Assembly (NCBI GenBank): GCA_017478485.1
Contig: JAFVDI010000012.1
Coordinates: forward strand, 1-64,000
Reading direction: 5' to 3'
Length of the DNA: 64,000 nucleotides
DNA from: Clostridiales bacterium
Lineage (GTDB): Bacteria > Bacillota > Clostridia > Saccharofermentanales > Saccharofermentanaceae
A program made the position numbers and the translations under genes. Positions within the stretch are counted from its first letter, which is position 1. Each line of letters starts with the position of its first letter. The notes under the pieces were generated by a model that saw nothing but the letters and a program-made list of their open reading frames with translations, was not told the DNA's origin and did not search any database. Shown here piece after piece: positions 48,812-56,643 of this stretch.

Positions 48812-51442
48812 ATGACAAAGTACGTTTACCTGTTCACCGAAGGCAACGGAAACATGCGCGAACTCCTCGGAGGAAAGGGCGCAAACCTTGCTGAGATGAC
48901 GAACATCGGTCTTCCTGTTCCTCAGGGATTCACGATCAGCACCGAGGCTTGCACCAAGTACTACGAAGACGGACGTCAGATCAATGATGAGATCATGGCG
49001 CAGGTCATGGAGTACATCGTTAAGCTTGAAGAGATTACAGGAAAGAAATTCGGTGATCTCGAGAACCCTCTCCTTGTTTCCGTCAGATCAGGTGCAAGAG
49101 CTTCCATGCCTGGCATGATGGATACTATCCTCAACTTGGGCCTCAACGAGCAGGTTGTTGATGTTATCGCTAAAAAGTCCAACAACCCCAGATGGGCTTG
49201 GGACTGCTACAGAAGATTTATCCAGATGTATTCCGACGTTGTTATGGAAGTCGGTAAGAAGTACTTCGAAGAGCTTATCGATAAGATGAAGGCTGAAAGA
49301 GGAGTTAAGCAGGACGTTGAGCTTACAGCTGACGACCTCAAGGAACTCGCTTCCCAGTTCAAGGCTGAGTACAAGGCTAAGATCGGTTCAGACTTCCCGA
49401 CAGATCCTAAGGAGCAGCTCGTCGGCGCAATCAAGGCCGTATTCAGATCCTGGGACAACCCGAGAGCTAACGTTTACAGAAGAGACAACGATATCCCTTA
49501 TTCCTGGGGTACAGCTGTTAACGTTCAGTCCATGGCATTCGGTAACATGGGTGACGACTGCGGTACTGGCGTTGCTTTCACACGTGACCCTGCTACAGGT
49601 GAAAAGGGCCTCTTCGGTGAGTTCCTTACAAACGCACAGGGCGAGGACGTTGTTGCCGGCGTACGTACTCCTATGAAGATAGCTGAGATGGAGCAGAAGT
49701 TCCCTGAGGCATTCGCTCAGTTCACACAGGTTTGCGAGACTCTCGAAAAGCACTACAGAGACATGCAGGACATGGAGTTTACAGTTGAGCACGGTAAGCT
49801 CTACATGCTCCAGACAAGAAACGGTAAGAGAACCGCTCAGGCTGCTATGAAGATTGCATGCGACCTCGTTGACGAGGGCATGAGAACACCTGAAGAAGCA
49901 GTTGCTATGATCGATCCCCGTAACCTTGATACACTCCTTCACCCTCAGTTCGATCCCGCTGCACTCAAGGCTGCAGAGGCTATCGGCAAGGGCTTGGGCG
50001 CTTCTCCGGGAGCTGCTTGCGGCAAGATCGTATTCACGGCTGACGACGCAGTTGCTTGGCATGACAGGGGAGAGAAGGTTGTCCTCGTAAGACTTGAGAC
50101 ATCTCCTGAAGACATCACAGGTATGAAGGCTGCTGAGGGTATCCTCACAGTTCGTGGCGGTATGACATCACACGCTGCAGTTGTTGCACGTGGTATGGGT
50201 GAGTGCTGCGTTTCAGGCTGCGGCGACATCGCAATGGACGAAGCTAACAAGAAGTTCACTCTTGCAGGCAAGACATTCAAGGAAGGCGACATCATCTCCC
50301 TCGACGGTTCTACAGGTAAGATCTATGACGGCGCCATCGCTCAGGTTGACGCTGATCCCAACAACGGTTACTTCGGACGCATCATGAAGTGGGCTGACGA
50401 GTTCAAGAGACTTGAAGTACGTACAAACGCTGATACACCCGCAGACGCTAAGAAGGCCCGTGAGCTCGGTGCCGAGGGTATCGGTCTCTGCCGCACAGAG
50501 CACATGTTCTTCGGTGAAGGAAGGATCGACGCATTCCGTGAGATGATCTGCTCCGATACAGTTGAGGAACGTGAGGCTGCTCTTGAGGTTATCCTTCCTA
50601 TGCAGCAGTCCGACTTCGAAGCTCTCTACGAGGCTCTCGAGGGACATCCCGTTACCATCAGATTCCTTGATCCGCCGCTCCACGAATTCGTTCCTACAGA
50701 AGAGGCAGACATCAAGGCTCTCGCTGCAAAGAAGGGCAAGTCTGTTGAAGACATCAAGACACTCATCGCTTCTCTCCACGAGTTCAACCCGATGATGGGA
50801 CACAGAGGATGCCGTCTCGCAGTTACATATCCTGAGATCGCAAAGATGCAGACAAGAGCTGTCATCAGAGCTGCTATCAACGTAAACAAGAAGCATCCTG
50901 ACTGGAACGTTACACCTGAGATCATGATCCCGCTCGTATGCGAGATCAAGGAGCTCGTTAACGTTAAGAAGGTAGTCGTTGAGGTTGCTGACGAAGAGAT
51001 CAAGGCTGCAGGCGTCAACATGGGCTACAAGGTAGGCACCATGATCGAGATCCCGAGAGCTGCTCTTACAGCTGACGAGATCGCTAAGGAAGCTGAGTTC
51101 TTCTGCTTCGGTACAAACGACCTTACACAGATGACTTTCGGTTTCTCAAGAGACGATGCAGGCAAGTTCCTCCAGGCTTACTATGAGTCCAAGATCTTCG
51201 AGTCCGATCCGTTCGCACGTCTCGACCAGAACGGTGTAGGTAAGCTCATGAAGATGGCTATCGAGAACGGTAAGGCAGTACGTCCTGACCTCCATATCGG
51301 TATCTGCGGCGAGCACGGCGGCGACCCGACATCCGTAGAGTTCTGCGATGAGATCGGCCTCGACTATGTATCCTGCTCACCTTTCCGTGTACCGATCGCT
51401 CGTCTTGCAGCAGCACAGGCAGCTATCAAGCACAAGGCTTAA
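48812..51442 (+). CDS. ppdK: Pyruvate, phosphate dikinase
   Basis: Interconverts pyruvate, ATP and phosphate with PEP, AMP and pyrophosphate. The 876-residue protein has the N-terminal ATP-grasp domain (LLGGKGANLAEMTNIGLPVPQGFTI-type start and SVRSGARASMPGMMDT), the swivelling domain with catalytic His in GGMTSHAAVVARGMG, and the PEP-binding barrel (FGEGRIDAFREM, GICGEHGGDP and DYVSCSPFRVPIARLAAAQA-type end). CGGACAA-type spacing with AAAGGCGG precedes the start. It stands alone with a strong terminator behind it, which suits a high-flux glycolytic gene. Confidence 0.97.
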   Translation: MTKYVYLFTEGNGNMRELLGGKGANLAEMTNIGLPVPQGFTISTEACTKYYEDGRQINDEIMAQVMEYIVKLEEITGKKFGDLENPLLVSVRSGARASMPGMMDTILNLGLNEQVVDVIAKKSNNPRWAWDCYRRFIQMYSDVVMEVGKKYFEELIDKMKAERGVKQDVELTADDLKELASQFKAEYKAKIGSDFPTDPKEQLVGAIKAVFRSWDNPRANVYRRDNDIPYSWGTAVNVQSMAFGNMGDDCGTGVAFTRDPATGEKGLFGEFLTNAQGEDVVAGVRTPMKIAEMEQKFPEAFAQFTQVCETLEKHYRDMQDMEFTVEHGKLYMLQTRNGKRTAQAAMKIACDLVDEGMRTPEEAVAMIDPRNLDTLLHPQFDPAALKAAEAIGKGLGASPGAACGKIVFTADDAVAWHDRGEKVVLVRLETSPEDITGMKAAEGILTVRGGMTSHAAVVARGMGECCVSGCGDIAMDEANKKFTLAGKTFKEGDIISLDGSTGKIYDGAIAQVDADPNNGYFGRIMKWADEFKRLEVRTNADTPADAKKARELGAEGIGLCRTEHMFFGEGRIDAFREMICSDTVEEREAALEVILPMQQSDFEALYEALEGHPVTIRFLDPPLHEFVPTEEADIKALAAKKGKSVEDIKTLIASLHEFNPMMGHRGCRLAVTYPEIAKMQTRAVIRAAINVNKKHPDWNVTPEIMIPLVCEIKELVNVKKVVVEVADEEIKAAGVNMGYKVGTMIEIPRAALTADEIAKEAEFFCFGTNDLTQMTFGFSRDDAGKFLQAYYESKIFESDPFARLDQNGVGKLMKMAIENGKAVRPDLHIGICGEHGGDPTSVEFCDEIGLDYVSCSPFRVPIARLAAAQAAIKHKA

Positions 51443-51469
51443 ACTGAGGATTAAAGTTAAAGTATAAGA

Positions 51470-51502
51470 AATGCCCGGAGTACAAATGCTCCGGGCATTT
51501 TC
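51470..51502 (+). terminator. Intrinsic terminator of ppdK
   Basis: AATGCCCGGAG / CTCCGGGCATT with TACAAATG loop and TTT. A near copy lies at 52774. Confidence 0.92.
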
Positions 51503-51565
51503 TGTTATAATTGTCGAAGTCGAAAAAAGACAAGAAGTAATTGGAAATAGTCTTATAAAAAAGGA

Positions 51566-51596
51566 ATCCGGAGAAGAAATTCTCCGGATATTTTCT
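51566..51596 (+). terminator. Second hairpin terminator downstream of ppdK
   Basis: ATCCGGAGAA / TTCTCCGGAT with loop GAAA and a following TTTTC. The 51443-51734 gap holds these two hairpins, then a short TTCGC-ATATG-GCGAA palindrome near 51664-51678 and no gene. Confidence 0.75.
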
Positions 51597-51734
51597 GATA
51601 ATCAACAAGCTGCTCAGCAACTGTTGATTAATCATCATAACCCTCTGACATTGTTCATTGTTTTCGCATATGGCGAATGATTAAATCTGCTTGTCAAACA
51701 AAAAACCTACTACCAATTCCGGAGGATTAAAGAA

Positions 51735-52754
51735 ATGAACAAAAAATTTTGGGTTCTTTTAGCAACAAGTGCAATGCTTGCAACAGGTGTCATGGCAACT
51801 GGCTGTGCAGCTCAGAAGCATCAGGTTCCGACAGCTGTTTCCGCAGCGGTCGAAACTACGGCAGAAACACCGGAGTCAGCTCCTGAACAGTATGATCCAA
51901 GCATTTTCAATGACGCTGAAAAGAATTCAGACTATGAAACAGACACAGCTTCTTTAAGCACACCTGAAGCCGCTCCTGAAAACAACGGTAATGGTGCTGC
52001 AAAGAAGGCAGCGAAAAAGACAACAAAGAAGACTGCTTCAAAGAAGTCGACCAAGAAAGGCAAGAAGTCACCTGTCGACAACACCAGACTCATGATCGTC
52101 AAGGCAGCAAGAGCAGATGCCGTAAAGGATGCAGCCAAGTACATGAACATGATGGAAAAGATCGCTCAGGCAAAGAAAGCTTCAGCACAGAAGGTTGCAG
52201 TCCAGAAGAACGCTGAAGCAAGAAAAGACATGAACAAGGCAGCTGAGCAGGCTCAGAACGCAGCCAAGGAAGATCAGGGCAAGAAGTATGTAAAGCGTGT
52301 AACACAGAAGGCTGACGCAAAGATCGGCGCACAGAAGGCAGCTGAGGCTGAGAAGAAGGCCGCAGAAGCAAAGAAGGCTGCTGAGAAGAAGGCAGCAAAG
52401 GCCAAGAAGGAAGCCGAGAAGAAGGCTGCAAAGGCTAAGAAAGAAGCTGCTAAGAAGGCCGCAAAAGCAAAGAAGGAAGCCGCCAAGAAAGCTGCAAAAG
52501 CAAAGAAGGCTGCCGAGAGAAAGGCTGCTGCAAAGAAAGCTTTCAAGAAGGCTATGAAGAAGGCTTGGGAGAAAGCAGCAAAGAAGGCAGCTAAAAAGAA
52601 GACTGAGAAGAAGGCTAATCAGCGCGGCAAAGATCTCACTAAGAGAAGACAGAATTCTAAAAAGAATAATTATAAGCAGACTCTCAGAAAAGACATCAGT
52701 CATGAGAATACACAGGTTAGAGACGTTTATCGCACTAACGGATTCCATTACTGA
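51735..52754 (+). CDS. Lipoprotein with Lys/Ala-rich repeat domain
   Basis: A 339-residue lipoprotein. The signal peptide ends in MATGC with Cys24. A Glu/Ala/Pro-rich linker to ~85 is followed by a basic region (~88-125, KKTTKKTASKKSTKKGKK). The part at ~180-300 is built from repeated KKAAKAKKEA-type units, probably a long positively charged helix. The end is basic and Asn-rich. It may bind acidic polymers such as teichoic acids or nucleic acid at the cell surface. That is inference only. CGGAGG precedes the start, and a terminator of the ppdK type follows. Confidence 0.8.
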   Translation: MNKKFWVLLATSAMLATGVMATGCAAQKHQVPTAVSAAVETTAETPESAPEQYDPSIFNDAEKNSDYETDTASLSTPEAAPENNGNGAAKKAAKKTTKKTASKKSTKKGKKSPVDNTRLMIVKAARADAVKDAAKYMNMMEKIAQAKKASAQKVAVQKNAEARKDMNKAAEQAQNAAKEDQGKKYVKRVTQKADAKIGAQKAAEAEKKAAEAKKAAEKKAAKAKKEAEKKAAKAKKEAAKKAAKAKKEAAKKAAKAKKAAERKAAAKKAFKKAMKKAWEKAAKKAAKKKTEKKANQRGKDLTKRRQNSKKNNYKQTLRKDISHENTQVRDVYRTNGFHY

Positions 52755-52773
52755 TAATTAACTGATAAACAAC

Positions 52774-52804
52774 ATGCCCGGGGCAATGCTCCGGGCATTT
52801 TCTT
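52774..52804 (+). terminator. Intrinsic terminator of the Lys/Ala-rich lipoprotein gene
   Basis: ATGCCCGG / CCGGGCAT stem with TTTTC tail, almost the same as the ppdK terminator. Confidence 0.9.
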
Positions 52805-52821
52805 TTAGATTATTCATGTAA

Positions 52822-52854
52822 AACCCCCAAAGTTTTTATTTATCTTTGGGGGTT
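52822..52854 (-). terminator. Terminator of the TetR-EFR1 operon
   Basis: AACCCCCAAAG / CTTTGGGGGTT, with a T run on the minus strand after the stem. It ends the converging minus-strand genes. Confidence 0.85.
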
Positions 52855-52925
52855 CAATTCATACTTCTCTCTGAGAATGTCCTCGAATTCGGCAGCGTAG
52901 TACGCATTGATACCGGGGATCTCAG
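52838..52925 (-). pseudogene. Possible 3' remnant of a lost gene
   Basis: Just past the ferredoxin stop, another minus-strand frame reads SEIPGINAYYAAEFEDILRE and so on for 28 codons up to a stop within the terminator stem. The composition looks like a genuine protein C-terminus, but there is no start. It may be the tail of a deleted neighbour. Confidence 0.35.
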
Positions 52926-53683
52926 ACTATGTATTTATCGAATCTGCATTGCATATAGATTTTATTGCCAAGAACGGTTATGGCCTGCTTGGGGCATATG
53001 CTTACGCACCTGTAGCACATAGCGCATTTTCCCGCAGAAACAGCCTTACCGTCTGCTATGGAGAGGTTCTCCATGGGGCATTTCTTAACGCAGTTTCCGC
53101 ATCCTATGCAGGAATCATTCACGGTCACTTTTTTCCTGTAACCCGTTGTCTTGTTGTAAAACCATAATCGCTGGCCGAAAAGCCCTGCCATATGAGACCA
53201 AAAGCTCAGACCTTCCTGAGGATACTTGCCGGAAGCTATCGATAATGCAGCCTGAGTAAGTCTTACGTCAGCTTCTCTGACGATCCTCGCACATTCTTCC
53301 ACCGGTTTTTTCAACATTTTGCAGTCGCTTATAGAATCGGGCATCAGGATCTGCAGACCGCCAAGGATATCTGCGCCGTATTTCTTTAACAGCCTTGCCG
53401 CACAGCCTGTTCCGTCGCCTGAGAACAGCCCCATGGTCGTAAGAAGGAAGACTTTTTTTCCTGACCAGATATCACTGTTTTTGTTTATGAAATCCCTTAC
53501 CATAAACGGCATGTTTGAGAACTGCGTCGGGTATGCCAGATATATCTCATCAGTTTCCCTGATCAAGGAAACGGCATTAGGATCTTCGATCGGAATAAGA
53601 GCTGCTTCGGGAGATGCCAGGGATAACAGGAATTCCAGGCAGTGCTTCGTGTTGCCTGTTCCGCTTAAATAAATACCGGTCAT
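52922..53683 (-). CDS. EFR1-family flavodoxin-ferredoxin protein
   Basis: A 253-residue protein that joins an N-terminal flavodoxin-like half (GIYLSGTGNTKHCLEFLL, DEIYLAYPTQFSNMP, LLTTMGLFSGDGTG) to a C-terminal bacterial ferredoxin with two 4Fe-4S motifs, CIGCGNCVKKCP and CAMCYRCVSICP. EFR1 proteins are thought to be electron carriers. The partner is unknown. It is downstream of, and nearly touches, a TetR-type gene on the same strand, so it is probably the target of that regulator. AGGAGA precedes the start. Confidence 0.9.
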   Translation of the reverse strand: MTGIYLSGTGNTKHCLEFLLSLASPEAALIPIEDPNAVSLIRETDEIYLAYPTQFSNMPFMVRDFINKNSDIWSGKKVFLLTTMGLFSGDGTGCAARLLKKYGADILGGLQILMPDSISDCKMLKKPVEECARIVREADVRLTQAALSIASGKYPQEGLSFWSHMAGLFGQRLWFYNKTTGYRKKVTVNDSCIGCGNCVKKCPMENLSIADGKAVSAGKCAMCYRCVSICPKQAITVLGNKIYMQCRFDKYIV

Positions 53684-53684
53684 G

Positions 53685-54245
53685 TCATCTCCTTATATCT
53701 ACTGTTGTGAGGATCTTTTCGATCTCTTCAGGAATATGTTCCGGATCGATCAGGCCTTCAACGGTAATGAGGCCGGCAAGTCCGTGGACCATTGACCATA
53801 ATGCGATAACGCCGTATCTGAGCTTGTCTTCATCAAGGTCTTTTCCGAGGGTCATGATCACGCATTCGCGGAAGAAAAGGAAAGGCGAATATGTTTCAAG
53901 ATCCGGAAAGTTTCTGTTGAACAGGAAACTGTAATAAAGAGGGTTCTTATAAAAGAAACGCACATAACTGATGCCCAGTTCGATGAGAAGACGCGATCTG
54001 TCACGGCAATACTCCGCAGCTGCCGTAAGGACATCCATAAATCGTTCCGTAATGTAATCCTGGATGGCTTTCAGAAAATCCTGTTTGTTCTTAAAATGTG
54101 AATATGGGGCAGCGCAGCTGACTCCGGCGGATTCCGCGAGCTTGCGCATGGAAAGGCTTTCAACACCGTTTCTATCGATGTATTCAAGGCCTTTTTCGAT
54201 AAGTTCGTTCTTAAGATTTCCGTGATGGTACGAGTTTTTTGCCAT
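53685..54245 (-). CDS. TetR/AcrR family transcriptional regulator
   Basis: A 186-residue repressor. The N-terminal helix-turn-helix runs LIEKGLEYIDRNGVESLSMRKLAESAGVSCAAPYSHFKNK-like through residues ~12-52, and the C-terminal part is the usual ligand-binding and dimer domain with a TetR_C-like ALWSMVHGLAGLITVEG. It is first in an operon with the EFR1 gene, two bases apart. A near-perfect palindrome lies over its own promoter, so it probably represses itself. AAGGAC precedes the start. Confidence 0.9.
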   Translation of the reverse strand: MAKNSYHHGNLKNELIEKGLEYIDRNGVESLSMRKLAESAGVSCAAPYSHFKNKQDFLKAIQDYITERFMDVLTAAAEYCRDRSRLLIELGISYVRFFYKNPLYYSFLFNRNFPDLETYSPFLFFRECVIMTLGKDLDEDKLRYGVIALWSMVHGLAGLITVEGLIDPEHIPEEIEKILTTVDIRR

Positions 54246-54266
54246 GTTCTTGTCCTTCTTTCTTTA

Positions 54267-54312
54267 ATCTTATCGTTGTTAAGATATTAACAGCGTTAAG
54301 ATCGATAGTCAA
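54267..54312 (-). promoter_or_regulatory. TetR-EFR1 promoter covered by a 36-bp palindromic operator
   Basis: Minus-strand promoter TTGACT (54312-54307), 17-base spacer, TAATAT (54289-54284). The segment 54267-54302 is a palindrome (arms beginning ATCTTATCGTTGTTAA) with only three mismatched pairs in 18. It covers the -10 and the spacer. Confidence 0.8.
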
Positions 54313-54401
54313 CACCCGAATTTCTGATTTATTAATAATTCCATCATGATTAGTACACCGGGAATGAATATCCTATTGTTGGATAAAGGAGGATTAAGCA
54401 T

Positions 54402-54626
54402 ATGAGAATAAGATGCCCCAAGATCACTTGCAGGAGCACGAACTGCGTTCCCGTAACACAGAACAAGAGATACAAGGTCGGGAAAGGCCTTGTTAACGGA
54501 GCCATCGGAGGCTGGATCTTCGGCCCCGTCGGAGCTGTTGTCGGCGCAGGAACGGGTTTCAACGGCAGAGGCAAAGTCAAGTTCGTCTGTCAGAACTGCG
54601 GTTCCGTGTTCACAAGAAAGATGTGA
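54402..54626 (+). CDS. Small zinc-ribbon protein with glycine-zipper core
   Basis: A 74-residue protein. A CPKITCRSTNC group at the N-terminus and CQNCG at the C-terminus form a probable split zinc ribbon. Between them, residues ~28-55 are Gly/Val/Ala-rich (GAIGGWIFGPVGAVVGAG), a pattern of membrane-inserting glycine zippers. I do not know its role. AAAGGAGG gives a strong ribosome site. A weak hairpin (AGAGGAG / CTCCTCT) follows at 54665-54687. Confidence 0.8.
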   Translation: MRIRCPKITCRSTNCVPVTQNKRYKVGKGLVNGAIGGWIFGPVGAVVGAGTGFNGRGKVKFVCQNCGSVFTRKM

Positions 54627-54715
54627 AAAGTCTTTACTTTACGGCTGATTTCACTTAAAACTGATAGAGGAGTCTTCAAGGCTCCTCTATTAATCTAAAG
54701 AAAAGAAAAACATTT

Positions 54716-55378
54716 ATGATAAATATAGACACGTTGTTGTCTGATTATATTCTGTTCGATCTTGAGACTACCGGCCTATCCACTGAAAATGATCAGGTGG
54801 TCGAAATATCCGCTCTGAAGATCACGGACGGCAAGATCACGGATGAGTTTTCAACACTCGTGAATCCGGGTATCCACATCCCTTATCAGGCGAGCAGCAT
54901 CAACGGTATTACTGACGATATGGTGAAAGAAGCACCGGATATGGAGCATGCCTTGAAGGACTTCATATCCTTCATTGGGGACAGCATTCTCGTAGGTCAT
55001 AACATCAAGAGATTTGATCTCGGTTTTATTCAGCGTGATGCCGTCAGATATTTCGGAAGGCAGCTCACTAACGGTTATGTGGATACTTTGATCCTGTCCC
55101 GGAAATATCTCCCGGATCTTTACAGTCACTCTCTCTGTTCACTGGCTGACCATTACGATATTTCATATGAAGGCGCTCACCGTGCGCTTGCCGATTGCCA
55201 CATCAATAAGCAGGTTTATGACTGTCTAAAGAAAGAGATCGAAGATCCTTCCGATGCGGTTAGGCAGATGAGGACATGCCCTGTCTGCGGTAACGTCATG
55301 AAGAAACGCAACGGAAAGTATGGTGAATTCTGGGGATGCACCGGTTTTCCGGATTGCAGATACACTCAGGATTGCTGA
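54716..55378 (+). CDS. DnaQ-like 3'-5' exonuclease with topoisomerase-type zinc finger
   Basis: A 220-residue protein. Residues ~10-170 are a DEDDh exonuclease of the polC/dnaQ epsilon type: Asp15 and Glu17 in LFDLETTGL, then GHNIKRFDLGFIQRDA and HRALADCHI with the final Asp. Residues ~185-220 form a zinc finger of the topoisomerase I C-terminal type (CPVCGNVM...GCTGFPDC). It is probably a DNA repair or proofreading-like nuclease. The ribosome site is weak. A short hairpin AGGACA/TGTCCT follows at 55402-55426. Confidence 0.87.
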   Translation: MINIDTLLSDYILFDLETTGLSTENDQVVEISALKITDGKITDEFSTLVNPGIHIPYQASSINGITDDMVKEAPDMEHALKDFISFIGDSILVGHNIKRFDLGFIQRDAVRYFGRQLTNGYVDTLILSRKYLPDLYSHSLCSLADHYDISYEGAHRALADCHINKQVYDCLKKEIEDPSDAVRQMRTCPVCGNVMKKRNGKYGEFWGCTGFPDCRYTQDC

Positions 55379-55455
55379 TATACGCGATATTTCATTTGTC
55401 AAGGACATTTGTTCTAAAACTGTCCTATTAATCGACCACACAACTGATCCCAAGC

Positions 55456-55464
55456 TGATATACT
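55456..55464 (+). promoter_or_regulatory. Extended -10 promoter before the SseB-like gene
   Basis: TGA-TATACT at 55456-55464 with no clear -35. Confidence 0.4.
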
Positions 55465-55545
55465 GAAGTCATCAATGAAGAGTTCGGCACCTAGCCCCGA
55501 CCAAGTGACGTACCGTTCTCGTTGAAGTTTTATCCATCACCTCCG

Positions 55546-55577
55546 TTGATCCCGCCTGATTGACCGGGCGGGATCAA
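55546..55577 (+). other. Strong leader hairpin before the SseB-like gene
   Basis: TTGATCCCGCC pairs with GGCGGGATCAA, 11 base pairs with a 10-base loop. There is no T run, so it is not a normal terminator. It lies in the expected 5' leader, about 20 bases before the ribosome site, and could be a stability or regulatory element. Confidence 0.6.
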
Positions 55578-55605
55578 TTATCAAAAAGAAAGGGGACAGA
55601 CAGTT

Positions 55606-56088
55606 ATGAAGACTTTAGATGAAGAATTGAACCAGATGTATATCAAGGAAGCAGTACAGGAATATCTTAAGTCAGATGAGCCGGAAGACATGTTTTTGCT
55701 GATCGCGCAGATCGTTGCACGCATCCATGATGCCGGAACGGTCCCCGTGCCGATGATGAATTCCACAAGTGTCGTATGGGGAGTACCGCCTGACGCGGAA
55801 CTTGAAGATGTTTTCCCTTCGGATGAAGGGCCCGGTAGGAGAAGCTGCCTGATCGATTATGAAGGCGAGAAGTGGTTCCCGTTCTTTACAGATGTAGAAG
55901 AACTCGGCGGACTCGAAGATACAAATGTCGTTGAAGACATTCCGATCAAGACGGTTATCGAACTTGCCTTCAGTGAAGAAGATATTTCCGGGATCGTTAT
56001 CAATCCGAATTCCGAAGCTTTTGCAATGCGCAAGGAACTTCTGTATGTAATACTTAATTTGCTGAAGAACGAGGATTCCGAAGCATGA
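55606..56088 (+). CDS. SseB-like N-terminal domain protein
   Basis: A 160-residue acidic protein. KWFPFFTDVEEL and GIVINPNSEAFAMRKELL match the SseB N-terminal domain, a small fold of unclear function found in many Gram-positive proteins. The N-terminal ~30 residues are helical. There is no signal or membrane segment. AAAGGGGA precedes the start. It is followed after 31 bases by a macrodomain gene. Confidence 0.75.
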   Translation: MKTLDEELNQMYIKEAVQEYLKSDEPEDMFLLIAQIVARIHDAGTVPVPMMNSTSVVWGVPPDAELEDVFPSDEGPGRRSCLIDYEGEKWFPFFTDVEELGGLEDTNVVEDIPIKTVIELAFSEEDISGIVINPNSEAFAMRKELLYVILNLLKNEDSEA

Positions 56089-56119
56089 TAAAATAAATAA
56101 AAGAATTGCGAGGTGGATC

Positions 56120-56626
56120 ATGATCCGTGCAGTATTGGGTGATATAACAAAGATCACAAATGTTGAAGCGATAGTTAATGCTGCTAATGAGAGTCTTCTG
56201 GGCGGAGGCGGAGTTGACGGGGCGATCCATTATGCCGCAGGTCCAAAGCTTAAGCAAGAATGCAGGACATTGGGCGGATGCAGGATCGGTGAAGCAAAGA
56301 TCACAGGTGCTTACGATCTGCCGTGTGACTACGTTATCCATACTGTCGGACCGAGGTGGCATGGCGGGAACAGCGGTGAAGCCGAAGCTCTTGCCCGGTG
56401 TTATGTATCTTCGTTAAAGATCGCTGCGGAGAAAGGCATAAGAACAATAGCATTTCCTTCAATATCAACAGGTGTATTTTCGTACCCGGTCGAGGAAGCG
56501 GCAAGCATAGCAGTTAATGCGGTTAAGCGGTTTGTTGATGAACATCCGGATACATTCGATGACATATACTGGGTTCTTTTTGACAATCAGACAAAGACCG
56601 TATATGAGAGAGCATTAAGCAGATAA
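56120..56626 (+). CDS. Macrodomain protein (ADP-ribose-binding)
   Basis: A 168-residue MacroD-type macrodomain. IVNAANESLLGGGGVDGAIHYAAG holds the Asn and the glycine-rich loop that bind ADP-ribose, and AFPSISTGVFSYPVEEAA is the second phosphate-binding loop. Family members remove ADP-ribose from proteins or hydrolyse O-acetyl-ADP-ribose. CGAGGTGG precedes the start. It leads into two more genes with short gaps. Confidence 0.93.
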   Translation: MIRAVLGDITKITNVEAIVNAANESLLGGGGVDGAIHYAAGPKLKQECRTLGGCRIGEAKITGAYDLPCDYVIHTVGPRWHGGNSGEAEALARCYVSSLKIAAEKGIRTIAFPSISTGVFSYPVEEAASIAVNAVKRFVDEHPDTFDDIYWVLFDNQTKTVYERALSR

Positions 56627-56643
56627 CGGACGGGGATCGAACC

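Noticed and set aside
51471..51680. Open frame of 69 codons between ppdK and the lipoprotein gene
   Set aside because: It runs through two terminator hairpins, has no ribosome site and the translation simply reflects the stems.
52182..52748. Long minus-strand open frames rich in Leu, Ser and Phe opposite the lipoprotein gene
   Set aside because: They are antisense shadows of the Lys/Ala repeat; codons for Lys and Ala read backwards give Leu, Phe, Ser and Cys.
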